A stretch of 64,000 nt of DNA, from contig NZ_LFML01000163.1 of NCBI RefSeq assembly GCF_001044425.1, positions 137,784 through 201,783 on the forward strand, read 5' to 3'. This DNA is from Streptomyces roseus. Its GTDB lineage: Bacteria > Actinomycetota > Actinomycetes > Streptomycetales > Streptomycetaceae. Positions 43,501-50,556 of this stretch are shown here, in pieces. A program made the translations under genes and the position numbers. The stretch's first letter is position 1, and each line of letters opens with the position of its first letter. The notes under the pieces were generated by a model. The model was not told where the DNA came from and ran no database searches. It saw only the letters and a program-made list of their open reading frames with translations.

Positions 43501-44842
43501 GCCAGACTCCGGTCTTGTCGTCCCGGACGAGCTGCGTGGAGCCGCCGTTGAGGGACATGGTGACGGTGGAGACGGCGTGGCAGAGGTCGCCGGTGTCGTC
43601 CTTGGGGTTGTTGAACCCGGAGCCCTCCTTCTTGTCCTGGCTGCACGGCAGGAACGAGCGCTCGATGAAGTTCGAGCCCAGGTCCCAGCCGTCGCCGACC
43701 CAGGAGGTCTGCTGCGAGGAGGCGGAGGTGCGGCCGTCGATCTGCGCACTGGAGTAGCCGAGCGCAAGCGACGGGCTGGGGCCGCCGAGGGAGGCGGGGA
43801 TCTCCAGAGGGTAGGACCAGGAGAAGTCACCGGCGGAGCCGCCGGCCTGCCAGGTGCCGGTCGGGCTGAGGGAGGTGGCCTTGAAGGTGCCGTTCGCTCC
43901 GTCGGCGCTGGGCGCGGCTGCGAGCACCATCGGTGCGGCGCCGGCGGCCGAGGCCAGCATCATCGGCCGGCCGGACGACGGGGCCTGCGACCTCGGCTTG
44001 GCGAAGGCCCCGACGGCCGGGGCCGACTCCCCGCGGGCCGGGGCGTCGACGGTCGCCGTGAGCGTGCCCGTCTGCGCGTCGTTCCGGGTGGTGACGGGCG
44101 TGCCGTTACGGCATTCCGGGCGTTCCGGGGTGGTCAGCGCGCAGGCGGGCAGGGCCGTGAAGCGCAGGCGCGAGCCCCAGCTGCCGCCGTAGGCGTTCTT
44201 GAAGGCGTTGTAGTCGAGCTCGACCGACACCGGGGCGGCGTCCCCGGTACGGGCATCGGTGCGTTGCACGGTGAGGAGCAGGCCGTTCGGTACGCCGGCC
44301 CGGTCGGCCTGGGTGCGGTCGTGCAGGTCGACCCGGACCTTGACGTCGTCCTGGGCCGGGGCAGGGGCACCGGGCGCGGGGGCGGCGAAGGACTGCGGGC
44401 CCTTGGGCGCGCTGCGCGTCTGCGGGGTCGCCGCGGCCGCGGCGGCGAGCCGTACCGGCAGCGTCCCGGCCCGCACCTTGGCCGTGGCCGGAGCTTCGGG
44501 GCCGCCCGCCGCGGGAGCGGCGAGCATCCCGGCGCGGGGGGCTTCGGGGGTGGTGGCCGCAGGGACCCGGACCTCGGCGGAGCCGGCCGCGGGCCAGGCG
44601 ACCGCGGGGGCGCCGGTCCACTTGTTCCGCTGGGATTCCGCGGGGCCGGAGGCGGGTTTGCCGGTGACCGGCTTGCCCCCGACCTTGGTCAGTTTCTGCA
44701 GTTCCGGCTTGGTCCCGGTGGCGGCCGTCGCGGGCGGTGCACTGAGTCCTGTGACGACCAGGCTGACGGCCAGGGCTGGTATCAACCAGCCGAGCGAGCG
44801 TCTGCGCCGCCCGCCCCTACCGTACGAATTGTGATTTGGCAA
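37586..44842 (-). CDS. Giant Rhs polymorphic toxin with Hint domain
   Basis: A 2418-residue secreted protein. Signal: RGGRRRRSLGW plus a hydrophobic stretch (about 18-38), possibly Tat-dependent. A disordered Ala/Pro region leads into a beta-rich N-terminal domain (about 330-900), then many YD repeats (about 1050-1850) forming the Rhs shell, closed by YDPATGRFLSVDP (about 1885). An Ala/Lys/Glu-rich coiled-coil region (about 2035-2110) precedes a pretoxin Hint domain (about 2140-2285, NSFTPGTEVVMADGS to VLVHNCG) that would release the C-terminal toxin. The toxin (2286-2418) holds AGRALQKH and GRGARWS phrases like those of BECR-type RNase toxins; activity not proved. Start is TTG; no earlier in-frame start is plausible. 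Confidence 0.95.
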   Translation of the reverse strand: MPNHNSYGRGGRRRRSLGWLIPALAVSLVVTGLSAPPATAATGTKPELQKLTKVGGKPVTGKPASGPAESQRNKWTGAPAVAWPAAGSAEVRVPAATTPEAPRAGMLAAPAAGGPEAPATAKVRAGTLPVRLAAAAAATPQTRSAPKGPQSFAAPAPGAPAPAQDDVKVRVDLHDRTQADRAGVPNGLLLTVQRTDARTGDAAPVSVELDYNAFKNAYGGSWGSRLRFTALPACALTTPERPECRNGTPVTTRNDAQTGTLTATVDAPARGESAPAVGAFAKPRSQAPSSGRPMMLASAAGAAPMVLAAAPSADGANGTFKATSLSPTGTWQAGGSAGDFSWSYPLEIPASLGGPSPSLALGYSSAQIDGRTSASSQQTSWVGDGWDLGSNFIERSFLPCSQDKKEGSGFNNPKDDTGDLCHAVSTVTMSLNGGSTQLVRDDKTGVWRPSEDDGSRVELLSGADNGDKKGEHWRVTTPQGVQFHFGLNKVPGWSTGKPVTNSALLVPVYGNHPGEDCFKAGDFANSVCDQAYRWNLDYVVDPRGNAMTYWYNKEVNHYGSNYKIAGGSTNRAYDRAGWLDHISYGLRKDNLFAPAPAQVDFTVAERCLKTKDFDCAQDKLKPEVDWNIAKMWPDTPGDQLCAAKEECKARFTPTFFTRKRLTEITTEVWNGTAHQPVDTWKLTQDFPQTGDGTDYPLWLTAVQHTGKNGKEVSLPPVTFRGKQLPNRVDGMGDGKPPYLRYRIEAIDTETGSTVNVHYRAPECRAAEPRVMPASHESNTLRCYPVINEIPDPNDPKREKKLYVTDWFHKHIVDQVQEEDRNGNSPARVTEYQYLGAPAWAYDDETETMRPNTRTWSQWRGYERVRTLIGAAPDKRSLTETLFFRGLDGDRAAPSGGRRSVKVKDSEGNEIADHRLFAGQTREVLAYNGEGGALEAATTYTPWFHGPTATRLREGIEPLQSFVRGTTNVSSRTLLSGNRGWRRTSQETTLDERGIPQTVSDLGDVSDPKDDSCTRYEYESDETLWIIGREKRIETVGKACDAKDVQRPEDVVSDARLSYDAVGNVVRSESLSGYADGRPQYTTDGSLTFDAYGRPKTTTDVFGKVTKIDYAPAAGQIVTKVVTTNPLGHTDTTETDLGRGSILAKEDANGRRSVMRYDALGRLVTAWSPDRDPDTKSPDAEFTYDVRPDAPVVITTKSLVDDGSYRSSYEIYDSSLRIRQTQLEALGGGRLIADTFYNSLGQVWKSNGAYYTGGTASGEQWAPKDNEVPSSTVTQYDGSGRPTAQISRKFGEETSRTTTAYDGDSITVDPPTGETPTQAFLDGQGRKTELRSFRSDSPTGAYDATRYGYDRRGQLESVVNAAGDTWSFAYDIRGRQTKVSDPEKGTTSKVFGKGDRLESVTDQRGKTVAFAYDALGRVTETHEGSLSGAKLSEIAYDTLPGAVGLPVSSTRYVGGNAYTHAVTGYDQGYRPTGSSVTIPKSEGALAGTYSFSTGYRPNTGLTAWTQQPAVGGLPAERVTMNYNHFELPTVMGVAGKTFVGKVDYSPMGDVLRTETGAAGSQLFTTNFYDEQTRRLTRTVNDREKAPGRINDTSYEYDAVGNILKVKDQEGAAATGTTDTQCFAYDYMRRMSEAWTASDDCAAKPNATGPGSAPKVGGPAPYWTSYAFDTAGNRTKEVQHSTTGDLTKDVVRSYGYGTPGKPGANRLQRVDTSGPGGVRSDTFAYDEVGNTKTRTVQGNTQQMEWDVEGHLAKVTEGTKTTEFLYDANGNRLIKRDPAGTTLYLPGTEVRLKPNGAVEATRYYAHTAGPTMVRTAKDGAITTSYLLADNNGTATTAVDAATQAVTRRKFTPFGDARGTAPAVWPGKKSFVGGETDESTGLVHLGAREYDPATGRFLSVDPIVDYNEAAQQNPYAYANNSPVTFSDPAGQAIAPPVMPIKDFTDAEAAWANWANGRSALDVALDVAVGILKDASGYNDIKSCLGGDWGACAGLAFEAALPFAGKAKRILKALDRAWDAFNSWMGKLKLARDILARVERYQQAMAKYAEDLAEWKRQIEEAAERARKLEEEAAAARRAAQERAAAAARKAEEAKATAARQAKEAAARAKKADRHGKSSKSAEPKKAAKNDGGDGGGGSCKVRNSFTPGTEVVMADGSAKPIEDVEIGEQVRATDPETGTTTAEPVSARIVGEGEKHLVRITVDTDGDRGTASEVITATDGHPFWVPELRRWVNAGDLKAGHWLQTSSGTWVQVTSVTAWTQAQRVHNLTVTDTHTYYVRAGAASVLVHNCGALKNATDDDLRASALKEIPPKNGKPFQRDFHMTEAGRALQKHTDPVKRTADHVKKYLPFLNGANRLTDKRALNDGAEVLLDEILGSSTATRTIEQSSAFYGGHVLDIIEKSTGRGARWSLRGGGLQFEGWL

Positions 44843-45137
44843 AGTGGATTCCGTGAAAAGTCACGCGTGGAAGTAATCTACACGCTGTTTCGACAACGAC
44901 CCAAAAAGTAACAGCGAGGAGTGCGTCACACTTTATTGCGGCCGTTACCGCAGGTTTTCCAAGGTTCTTGAGGAAACCAAGAACGGGCAAAGGCGGACAG
45001 TAAGTCCCTGGAATGGGAATCTCCTCTTCCGCTTTATTTCTGGTGCGCCCCACGTGAGAAGCTCACCCGGTCCGATTCGAGCCATCCGCGCGCGGGAACC
45101 GTTCCCGGGGCGCGCGGGACGACTGCGAGGAACACCC
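44843..45137. promoter_or_regulatory. Shared promoter region of Rhs toxin and LGFP protein
   Basis: A 295-base divergent region, markedly AT-richer than average. It contains a 21-base palindrome, GTTCTTG-7 nt-CAAGAAC (44964-44984), a good operator candidate, and stretches near 44890-44930 suited to promoters. Both flanking genes encode secreted giants, so coordinated control is likely. Confidence 0.6.
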
Positions 45138-48100
45138 GTGAGACCACCCCTGGCGCGGCTCCGCGCCATCGGCCAGCCACGCCTACGGGCATCAGCGCTG
45201 GTCACCACCGTGGCACTGACTGCCGGCCTGCTGGCCGCGGCACCCGCCGCCGTGGCGGCCGGTCCCCGTGACGCGGCTGCCCGAAGCGAGGATCCCGCCG
45301 CCCGGACCGACGCCGAAAGGGCGGCCGCAGAGGCCAAGCGGACCGGCAAGCCGGTCGAGATCGTGAGCGGGCGCACCGAGACCGACGACGTGTGGGCCAA
45401 CCCCGACGGGACCAAAACGGCCAATCGCGCCCTGGTGCCCGTGCGGGTCCGCAAGGGCGGAAAGCTGATACCGGTCGACACCACTCTGGAGCGCGGTCGC
45501 GACGGACGTGTCGCACCTAAAGCAACGGCAATGGGCCTGACCTTCTCCGGCGGCGGCGAGGCTCCGCTGGCGGTGATGTCGGAAAACGGCCGTGATGTTT
45601 CCCTGTCCTGGCCCAAGCCGCTTCCCGAGCCGAAGCTGGAGGGCGACAGCGCCGTCTACCCCGAGGTCCTCCCCGGAGTCGACCTGCGCGTCAGCGCGAC
45701 CGTGGACAGCTTCTCCCACGCCCTGATCGTCAAGTCCCGAGAGGCGGCGTCCAACCCGGCCCTCGCACAGCTCGACTTCGGCCTCAAGGCCAAGGGGCTG
45801 ACCGTACGTGCCGAGGCCGACGGCCAGCTGCGCGCGCTGGACCCGAACGGCCAGACCGTGTTCGGCTCGGCGAAGCCGCAAATGTGGGACGCGGGCGGGC
45901 AGAAGACCGCCGAGCCGCAGGCCCAGCAGCAGCCGCAGGCCCGATCCCAGTCCCTGGCCCCCGACGCCGCCGCCCCGGCGAGCCCGTCGGCCAAGGCGCC
46001 GCGCCCGGCCGCCGCACCCGCGGTAGCCCCGCAGGCCGCACCCGCGGCCGCGGCCCCGGCGGCTCCCGTCGCCCCGGTCGAGGGCGTCACCACCGGCGCC
46101 AAGCAGGCCGACCTCGGCATCCGGCTCTCCGGGTCCACGCTGACGCTGACCCCGGACCAGAGCCTGCTGCGGGCCCCGGACACCACGTACCCGGTCGTCA
46201 TCGACCCGACCTGGGACGCCTGGAAGCAGGCCTGGACGATCGCGTACAAGCACAACGCGTTCCCGTCCTCGCCGAACACCAACTACTGGAACGGCGGCAC
46301 GCTCAGCAAGGACGCCCGCGTCGGCTGTGCCAAGGACGCCGCCAACGGCAACGCGGTGATCTGCGCCAAGACGTTCTTCCAGGTCGGCATGACCGACTAC
46401 TGGGACAAGCAGATCATCGAGTCGACCCTGCGCATCAAGCAGAAGTCGGCCGGTTCCTGGAGCTGCAAGTCCGGTGACATCCAGGTCTGGGACACCGGCA
46501 CCATCTCCAAGTCCACCACCTGGAACAACCAGCCGAACTGGGTCCGCATGGTCGACGCGACCGGCCAGTCCTACGGCGGGCGCAACTGCCCCGGCGACGG
46601 CGACCTGATCGAGCTGAACGTGAAGTCGGCCGTGGCGACGGCCGCGCAGAAGCACTGGGGCAACTGGACGTTCGGGCTGAAGGCGGCCAAGGACACCGTC
46701 GACGTCTCCTGGCGCAAGCTCGACCCGAACAGCGCCCGCATCTCGGTCACCTTCAACACCACCCCGGACAAGGTGACCGAGCGCTCCACCGACCCCTCCG
46801 TCCCCTGCACCGGCGGCACCATCGGAACGACCGACCAGGTGGTCCTGCGGGCCCGCGTGAAGGACAAGGACAAGGAGGACGTCGGTCTCTGGGCCGAGTT
46901 CCACTACTGGAAGGACGGCGCCTCGACCCCCACCAAGGTCGAAAGGAGCGTCACCAACGGCAATGTGGCCCAGTTGCCGATCCCCGCGACCGGGCTCGAC
47001 GGCACCTACCGCTGGGACGTCCGGGCACTGGACAAGGTCGGTGCTCCCGGTCCCTGGGCGGGCCAGTGCACCTTCACGATCGACCGCACCAGGCCGGACA
47101 AGACCCCGTCCGTGAAGTCCGTCCAGTTCCCCGAGAACGAGGAGGACCCCGAGAAGACGGGCTTCGCCCGCACCGAGGGCGTCTTCACCCTGGGTGCCAA
47201 CGGCGTCAAGGACGTCACCGCCTTCGAGTGGTGGACCGACTCCAACCCCAAGGTCAACAAGGTCGCCCCGACGACCCAGGGCGGCTCGATCGACGTCAAG
47301 TACATGCCGACCACGGCCGGTCCGCAGCGGCTCTTCGTCCGCAGCCTGGACGCCTCCGGCAACCGGTCGAACCTCAAGGAATACCTCTTCTACGCCAAGC
47401 GCCTGGCCACCCGTGACAAGCACGGCGACCTCAACGGCGACGGCACGGTCGACATCTGGAGCGTCGACCCCGGGGCCGGCACCCTGTGGATGCACCCGGG
47501 CAAGGGCGACGGCACCTTCGATCTGTCCCGCCAGCTCGACCAGGGGTCCTTCGCCGATGCCGCCTCCGTGGCGCACCGCGGCAGCTGGAACGAGGACTAC
47601 TACGAGGACCTCGTCGTCCTGAGGCCCAGCCCGGACGGTTCGCGCAAGAACCTCTACGTCTACCCGAACAAGGGCGACGGTGATCTGGAGAACGCCGACG
47701 CCAACCGCCTGGAACTCCAGGTCGCCGATCCCGAGGCGAACGACCACTGGGCCAATGCCGACCAGGTCGTCTCCATCGGCAGCGTCAACGACGACAACGG
47801 CGACGGCCGCACCGACGACAACGACCAGCCGGACCTGCTGGTCAAGTCCGGCGACCAGCTGTGGCTGTACCTCGGTTCCGCGGTCGGCTTCCTGGACGTG
47901 TTCGGCGAGCCCATCGCGCTCGGCAACGCCGACTGGAAGAACATGACGATCATGGCTCCCGGCGACCTCAACGGCGACCAGCTGCCCGAGGTCTGGGCCC
48001 GCGACACCGTCACCGGCAAGATCCACCAGTACACCAGCCGCCGCACCACGGAGCCCGGCGCGGCCACCACCGCCGACCTCGCGGTCTTCGGTGAGCCTTC

Positions 48101-50114
48101 CGCCCGTGCGGGCGAGATCGCCACCGGGTTCACCGGCGCCGCCTACCCGCACCTGTCCACCAACGGCGACTTCGAGACCGACGGCTTCGCGGACCTGTGG
48201 TCCCGCGGCGGCGACGGCCGGATCACCGAGTTCCCGGGCCGGGCCGCGTCCGCCGGCTCCGCCTTCGCGGCTGGCCGTCCGCTGGTCCTCGGCGGCACCT
48301 CGTGGTCCGAGTGCCAGGCCTTCACCTCGACGGCCACCGGCACGCACACGCTGTGCGGCCCGATCCTGTCCAAGTTCCTGGCCAAGGGCGGCACGGCGCT
48401 GGGCTACCCGACGACCGACGTCCTCGTCCCCGCCGACGGCGTGGGCCGGTACGTGAACATCCGCGGCGTCGGCGCGACCAGCGACAACGGCTCCATCTAC
48501 TGGCACCCCAGCAGCGGTGCCTGGGTCGTCTGGGGCGCCATCCGGGCCAAGTGGCTCAGCATGGGCGCCGAGAAGTCCATCATGGGCTACCCCGTCTCCG
48601 ACGAGGCCAAGAACTTCGACGGCACGGGCTACAACTCCACCTTCTCCTCCACCGCGGGCGGCAGGGGCGGCATCTACTGGTCTCCCGAGACCGGCGCCTG
48701 GTCCGTCCACGGAGCGGTCTTCGACAAGTACGCCTCGCTCGGCGGCCCGGCCAGTTACCTCGGCTACCCGACCACGGACGAGACGAACGTGGGCGACGGC
48801 GGCGTGGCCCGCTTCAACCACTTCCGCAAGCGCTCCGACTCCGCCGACACCGGCTCCGTCTACTGGACCAAGACCAACGGCGCCTGGTCGGTGTTCGGTT
48901 CGATCCGCAAGAAGTGGATCGCGCTGGGCGGCGAGAAGAGCACCCTCGGCTACCCCACCTCCGACGAGTACGAGGTCGCGGGCGGACCCCGGGAGGACTT
49001 CGAGAAGGGCTACATCCGCCACAACCGCACCACCGGCAGCACCGTCGAGCACCTGCCCGCCGACCGGACCGCGCACCTGCGGACCGACCTGTCGGGCGAC
49101 TTCAACGGCGACGGCCGCAGCGACCTGGCCACCGCGTACGACTACGGCGACGGCACCACCGCGCTGTGGGTCTTCGACGGTCTGCCCAGCGGCGGCTTCT
49201 CGGAGCCGACGGTCCGCTGGACCAGCGCCAAGGGCAGTTTCTCCGCCACCCAGGCCAAGTGGGTCGCGGGCGACTTCAACGGCGACGGCCGGGCCGACAT
49301 CGGCGCCTGGTATGGATACGAGGACGGCAGCACCGCGCTGTGGAACTTCGTCTCCAACTCCACGGGCACCTTCACCCCGGTGAAGAGCATCACCGTCGCC
49401 AAGGGCGTGTACACCTGGGCCAAGTCCCAGCCCCTGGCCGGTGACTTCAATGGCGACAAGCGGGCCGACCTCGCCCTGATCCAGGACTACGGGGACGGCG
49501 ACATGGGCGCCCACACGTGGACCTCCAAGGGCGACAACACCTTCAACGCCTCCGTCGCGAGCTGGCGCACGGGCACCGGCAAGTGGTGGATCGACTACGC
49601 CACCTTCCGCGTCGGGGACATGAACGGCGACGGCCGGGACGACTTCCTGGCCATGTACGGCTACGCCTCCTACGGCACGGCCCTGTTCACCGGACTCGCC
49701 CAGCCGAACGGCGGCTTCGCCGCCCCGGTGAAGCACTGGGCCAAGGCCGCCGGTGTCTGGGAGTACGCGAAGACGAAGATCACCGTCGGCGACTACAACG
49801 GCGACAAGCGCGCCGACGTCGCCCTGATGTACGACCACGGTGACGGCCACGCCTCGCTGGACACCCTGCTCGGCAAGGCCGACGGCACGGTCGGCGAGAA
49901 CGTCCGCAGCTGGGACACGCCGGAGGGGAACTGGTACGGCACCAGCGCTGCCCTGCCGGTCTCGGGCGACACCGACGGTGACGGCCGGGAGGACATCGGC
50001 ATCGTGTATAACTACGCGAGCGGTGCCTCCAGCACCTTCACGTTCAAGAGCCGCCCGGACGGCGGTTTCGAGAACAGCCTCCGCAGCTGGCAGGCCCTGC
50101 CGGGCACCTGGTGA
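45138..50114 (+). CDS. Giant secreted FG-GAP / LGFP-repeat protein
   Basis: A 1658-residue exported protein. Sec signal at 1-42 (LVTTVALTAGLLAAAPAAVAA). The N-terminal part (about 50-250) is typical of secreted Rhs-associated proteins; a DNRLRE-like domain lies at about 364-547. FG-GAP/VCBS repeats with D-x-N-G-D-G calcium-binding loops occupy about 755-1040 and 1315-1658. Between them (about 1070-1300) are four LGFP repeats (phrases LGYPTTD, MGYPVSD, LGYPTSDE), which bind the cell wall. GTG at 45138 is preferred for signal-peptide quality and the AGGAAC upstream. It is divergent from the Rhs toxin and probably works in its presentation, adhesion or target binding. Confidence 0.92.
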   Translation: MRPPLARLRAIGQPRLRASALVTTVALTAGLLAAAPAAVAAGPRDAAARSEDPAARTDAERAAAEAKRTGKPVEIVSGRTETDDVWANPDGTKTANRALVPVRVRKGGKLIPVDTTLERGRDGRVAPKATAMGLTFSGGGEAPLAVMSENGRDVSLSWPKPLPEPKLEGDSAVYPEVLPGVDLRVSATVDSFSHALIVKSREAASNPALAQLDFGLKAKGLTVRAEADGQLRALDPNGQTVFGSAKPQMWDAGGQKTAEPQAQQQPQARSQSLAPDAAAPASPSAKAPRPAAAPAVAPQAAPAAAAPAAPVAPVEGVTTGAKQADLGIRLSGSTLTLTPDQSLLRAPDTTYPVVIDPTWDAWKQAWTIAYKHNAFPSSPNTNYWNGGTLSKDARVGCAKDAANGNAVICAKTFFQVGMTDYWDKQIIESTLRIKQKSAGSWSCKSGDIQVWDTGTISKSTTWNNQPNWVRMVDATGQSYGGRNCPGDGDLIELNVKSAVATAAQKHWGNWTFGLKAAKDTVDVSWRKLDPNSARISVTFNTTPDKVTERSTDPSVPCTGGTIGTTDQVVLRARVKDKDKEDVGLWAEFHYWKDGASTPTKVERSVTNGNVAQLPIPATGLDGTYRWDVRALDKVGAPGPWAGQCTFTIDRTRPDKTPSVKSVQFPENEEDPEKTGFARTEGVFTLGANGVKDVTAFEWWTDSNPKVNKVAPTTQGGSIDVKYMPTTAGPQRLFVRSLDASGNRSNLKEYLFYAKRLATRDKHGDLNGDGTVDIWSVDPGAGTLWMHPGKGDGTFDLSRQLDQGSFADAASVAHRGSWNEDYYEDLVVLRPSPDGSRKNLYVYPNKGDGDLENADANRLELQVADPEANDHWANADQVVSIGSVNDDNGDGRTDDNDQPDLLVKSGDQLWLYLGSAVGFLDVFGEPIALGNADWKNMTIMAPGDLNGDQLPEVWARDTVTGKIHQYTSRRTTEPGAATTADLAVFGEPSARAGEIATGFTGAAYPHLSTNGDFETDGFADLWSRGGDGRITEFPGRAASAGSAFAAGRPLVLGGTSWSECQAFTSTATGTHTLCGPILSKFLAKGGTALGYPTTDVLVPADGVGRYVNIRGVGATSDNGSIYWHPSSGAWVVWGAIRAKWLSMGAEKSIMGYPVSDEAKNFDGTGYNSTFSSTAGGRGGIYWSPETGAWSVHGAVFDKYASLGGPASYLGYPTTDETNVGDGGVARFNHFRKRSDSADTGSVYWTKTNGAWSVFGSIRKKWIALGGEKSTLGYPTSDEYEVAGGPREDFEKGYIRHNRTTGSTVEHLPADRTAHLRTDLSGDFNGDGRSDLATAYDYGDGTTALWVFDGLPSGGFSEPTVRWTSAKGSFSATQAKWVAGDFNGDGRADIGAWYGYEDGSTALWNFVSNSTGTFTPVKSITVAKGVYTWAKSQPLAGDFNGDKRADLALIQDYGDGDMGAHTWTSKGDNTFNASVASWRTGTGKWWIDYATFRVGDMNGDGRDDFLAMYGYASYGTALFTGLAQPNGGFAAPVKHWAKAAGVWEYAKTKITVGDYNGDKRADVALMYDHGDGHASLDTLLGKADGTVGENVRSWDTPEGNWYGTSAALPVSGDTDGDGREDIGIVYNYASGASSTFTFKSRPDGGFENSLRSWQALPGTW

Positions 50115-50146
50115 CCCGGCCGGCTCCGCACCAGTAGCCGCCCAAC

Positions 50147-50177
50147 GGCCCCGCACCTTCCCGGAAGGTGCGGGGCC
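50147..50177 (+). terminator. Strong terminator hairpin after LGFP gene
   Basis: A 15-bp inverted repeat (GGCCCCGCACCTTCC pairing with GGAAGGTGCGGGGCC) separated by one base, so the real loop is 4-5 nt. It lies 33 bases after the stop codon. Confidence 0.9.
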
Positions 50178-50556
50178 TCTGCGTATCCTCTCCCGTGACG
50201 CGCGGCCCCGGCCTGCGTCCACTATTTGATGTGGGCCTGGGCTCCGGGGTGTCGTAACGTGGTGGGGTTGCTGTGCCGAGGTATCGGTGACGGTGACCAG
50301 GTTTCCTGTTTCCATCTGTGTGTCGATCTTGAGGTGACTTCTTATCAACCAGGCCATGTAGTCGTCCGTTATCCCCGCGTGCTGTTGTGTCGCACGTGTT
50401 CGGGGGGCGGACGTCGCGCTGGCCTGAGTTGCGTCACCGTTCCCCGCAGTTTCCTTCCCGGGTGCAGCTCTGCCGTCTGCCCCGGGTCTCGTGTTCACGG
50501 CCCCGGTGCGGCTGTCGGCAGGGCTCCCCGATTCCCTTGGATCAGGAGCTCCCGTC
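50178..50556. other. Leader region upstream of the MFS gene
   Basis: About 380 bases, of which 50215-50395 is unusually AT-rich for this DNA. It must contain the MFS promoter and a long untranslated leader. A minus-strand frame there reads MAWLIRSHLKIDTQMETGNL and contains codons rare in the window, so it is more likely foreign or regulatory DNA than a gene. Efflux genes with long leaders are often attenuated; no leader peptide is demonstrated. Confidence 0.45.

Noticed and set aside
41459-44911. 1150-codon plus-strand frame inside the Rhs gene
   Set aside because: Antisense to a clearly coding Rhs protein; composition dominated by Gly/Val/Arg/Leu; no domains.
50226-50370. Minus-strand peptide frame MAWLIRSHLKIDTQ
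   Set aside because: The start looks protein-like, but there is no ribosome site and the frame runs on into the antisense of the LGFP gene. Kept only as part of the leader note.
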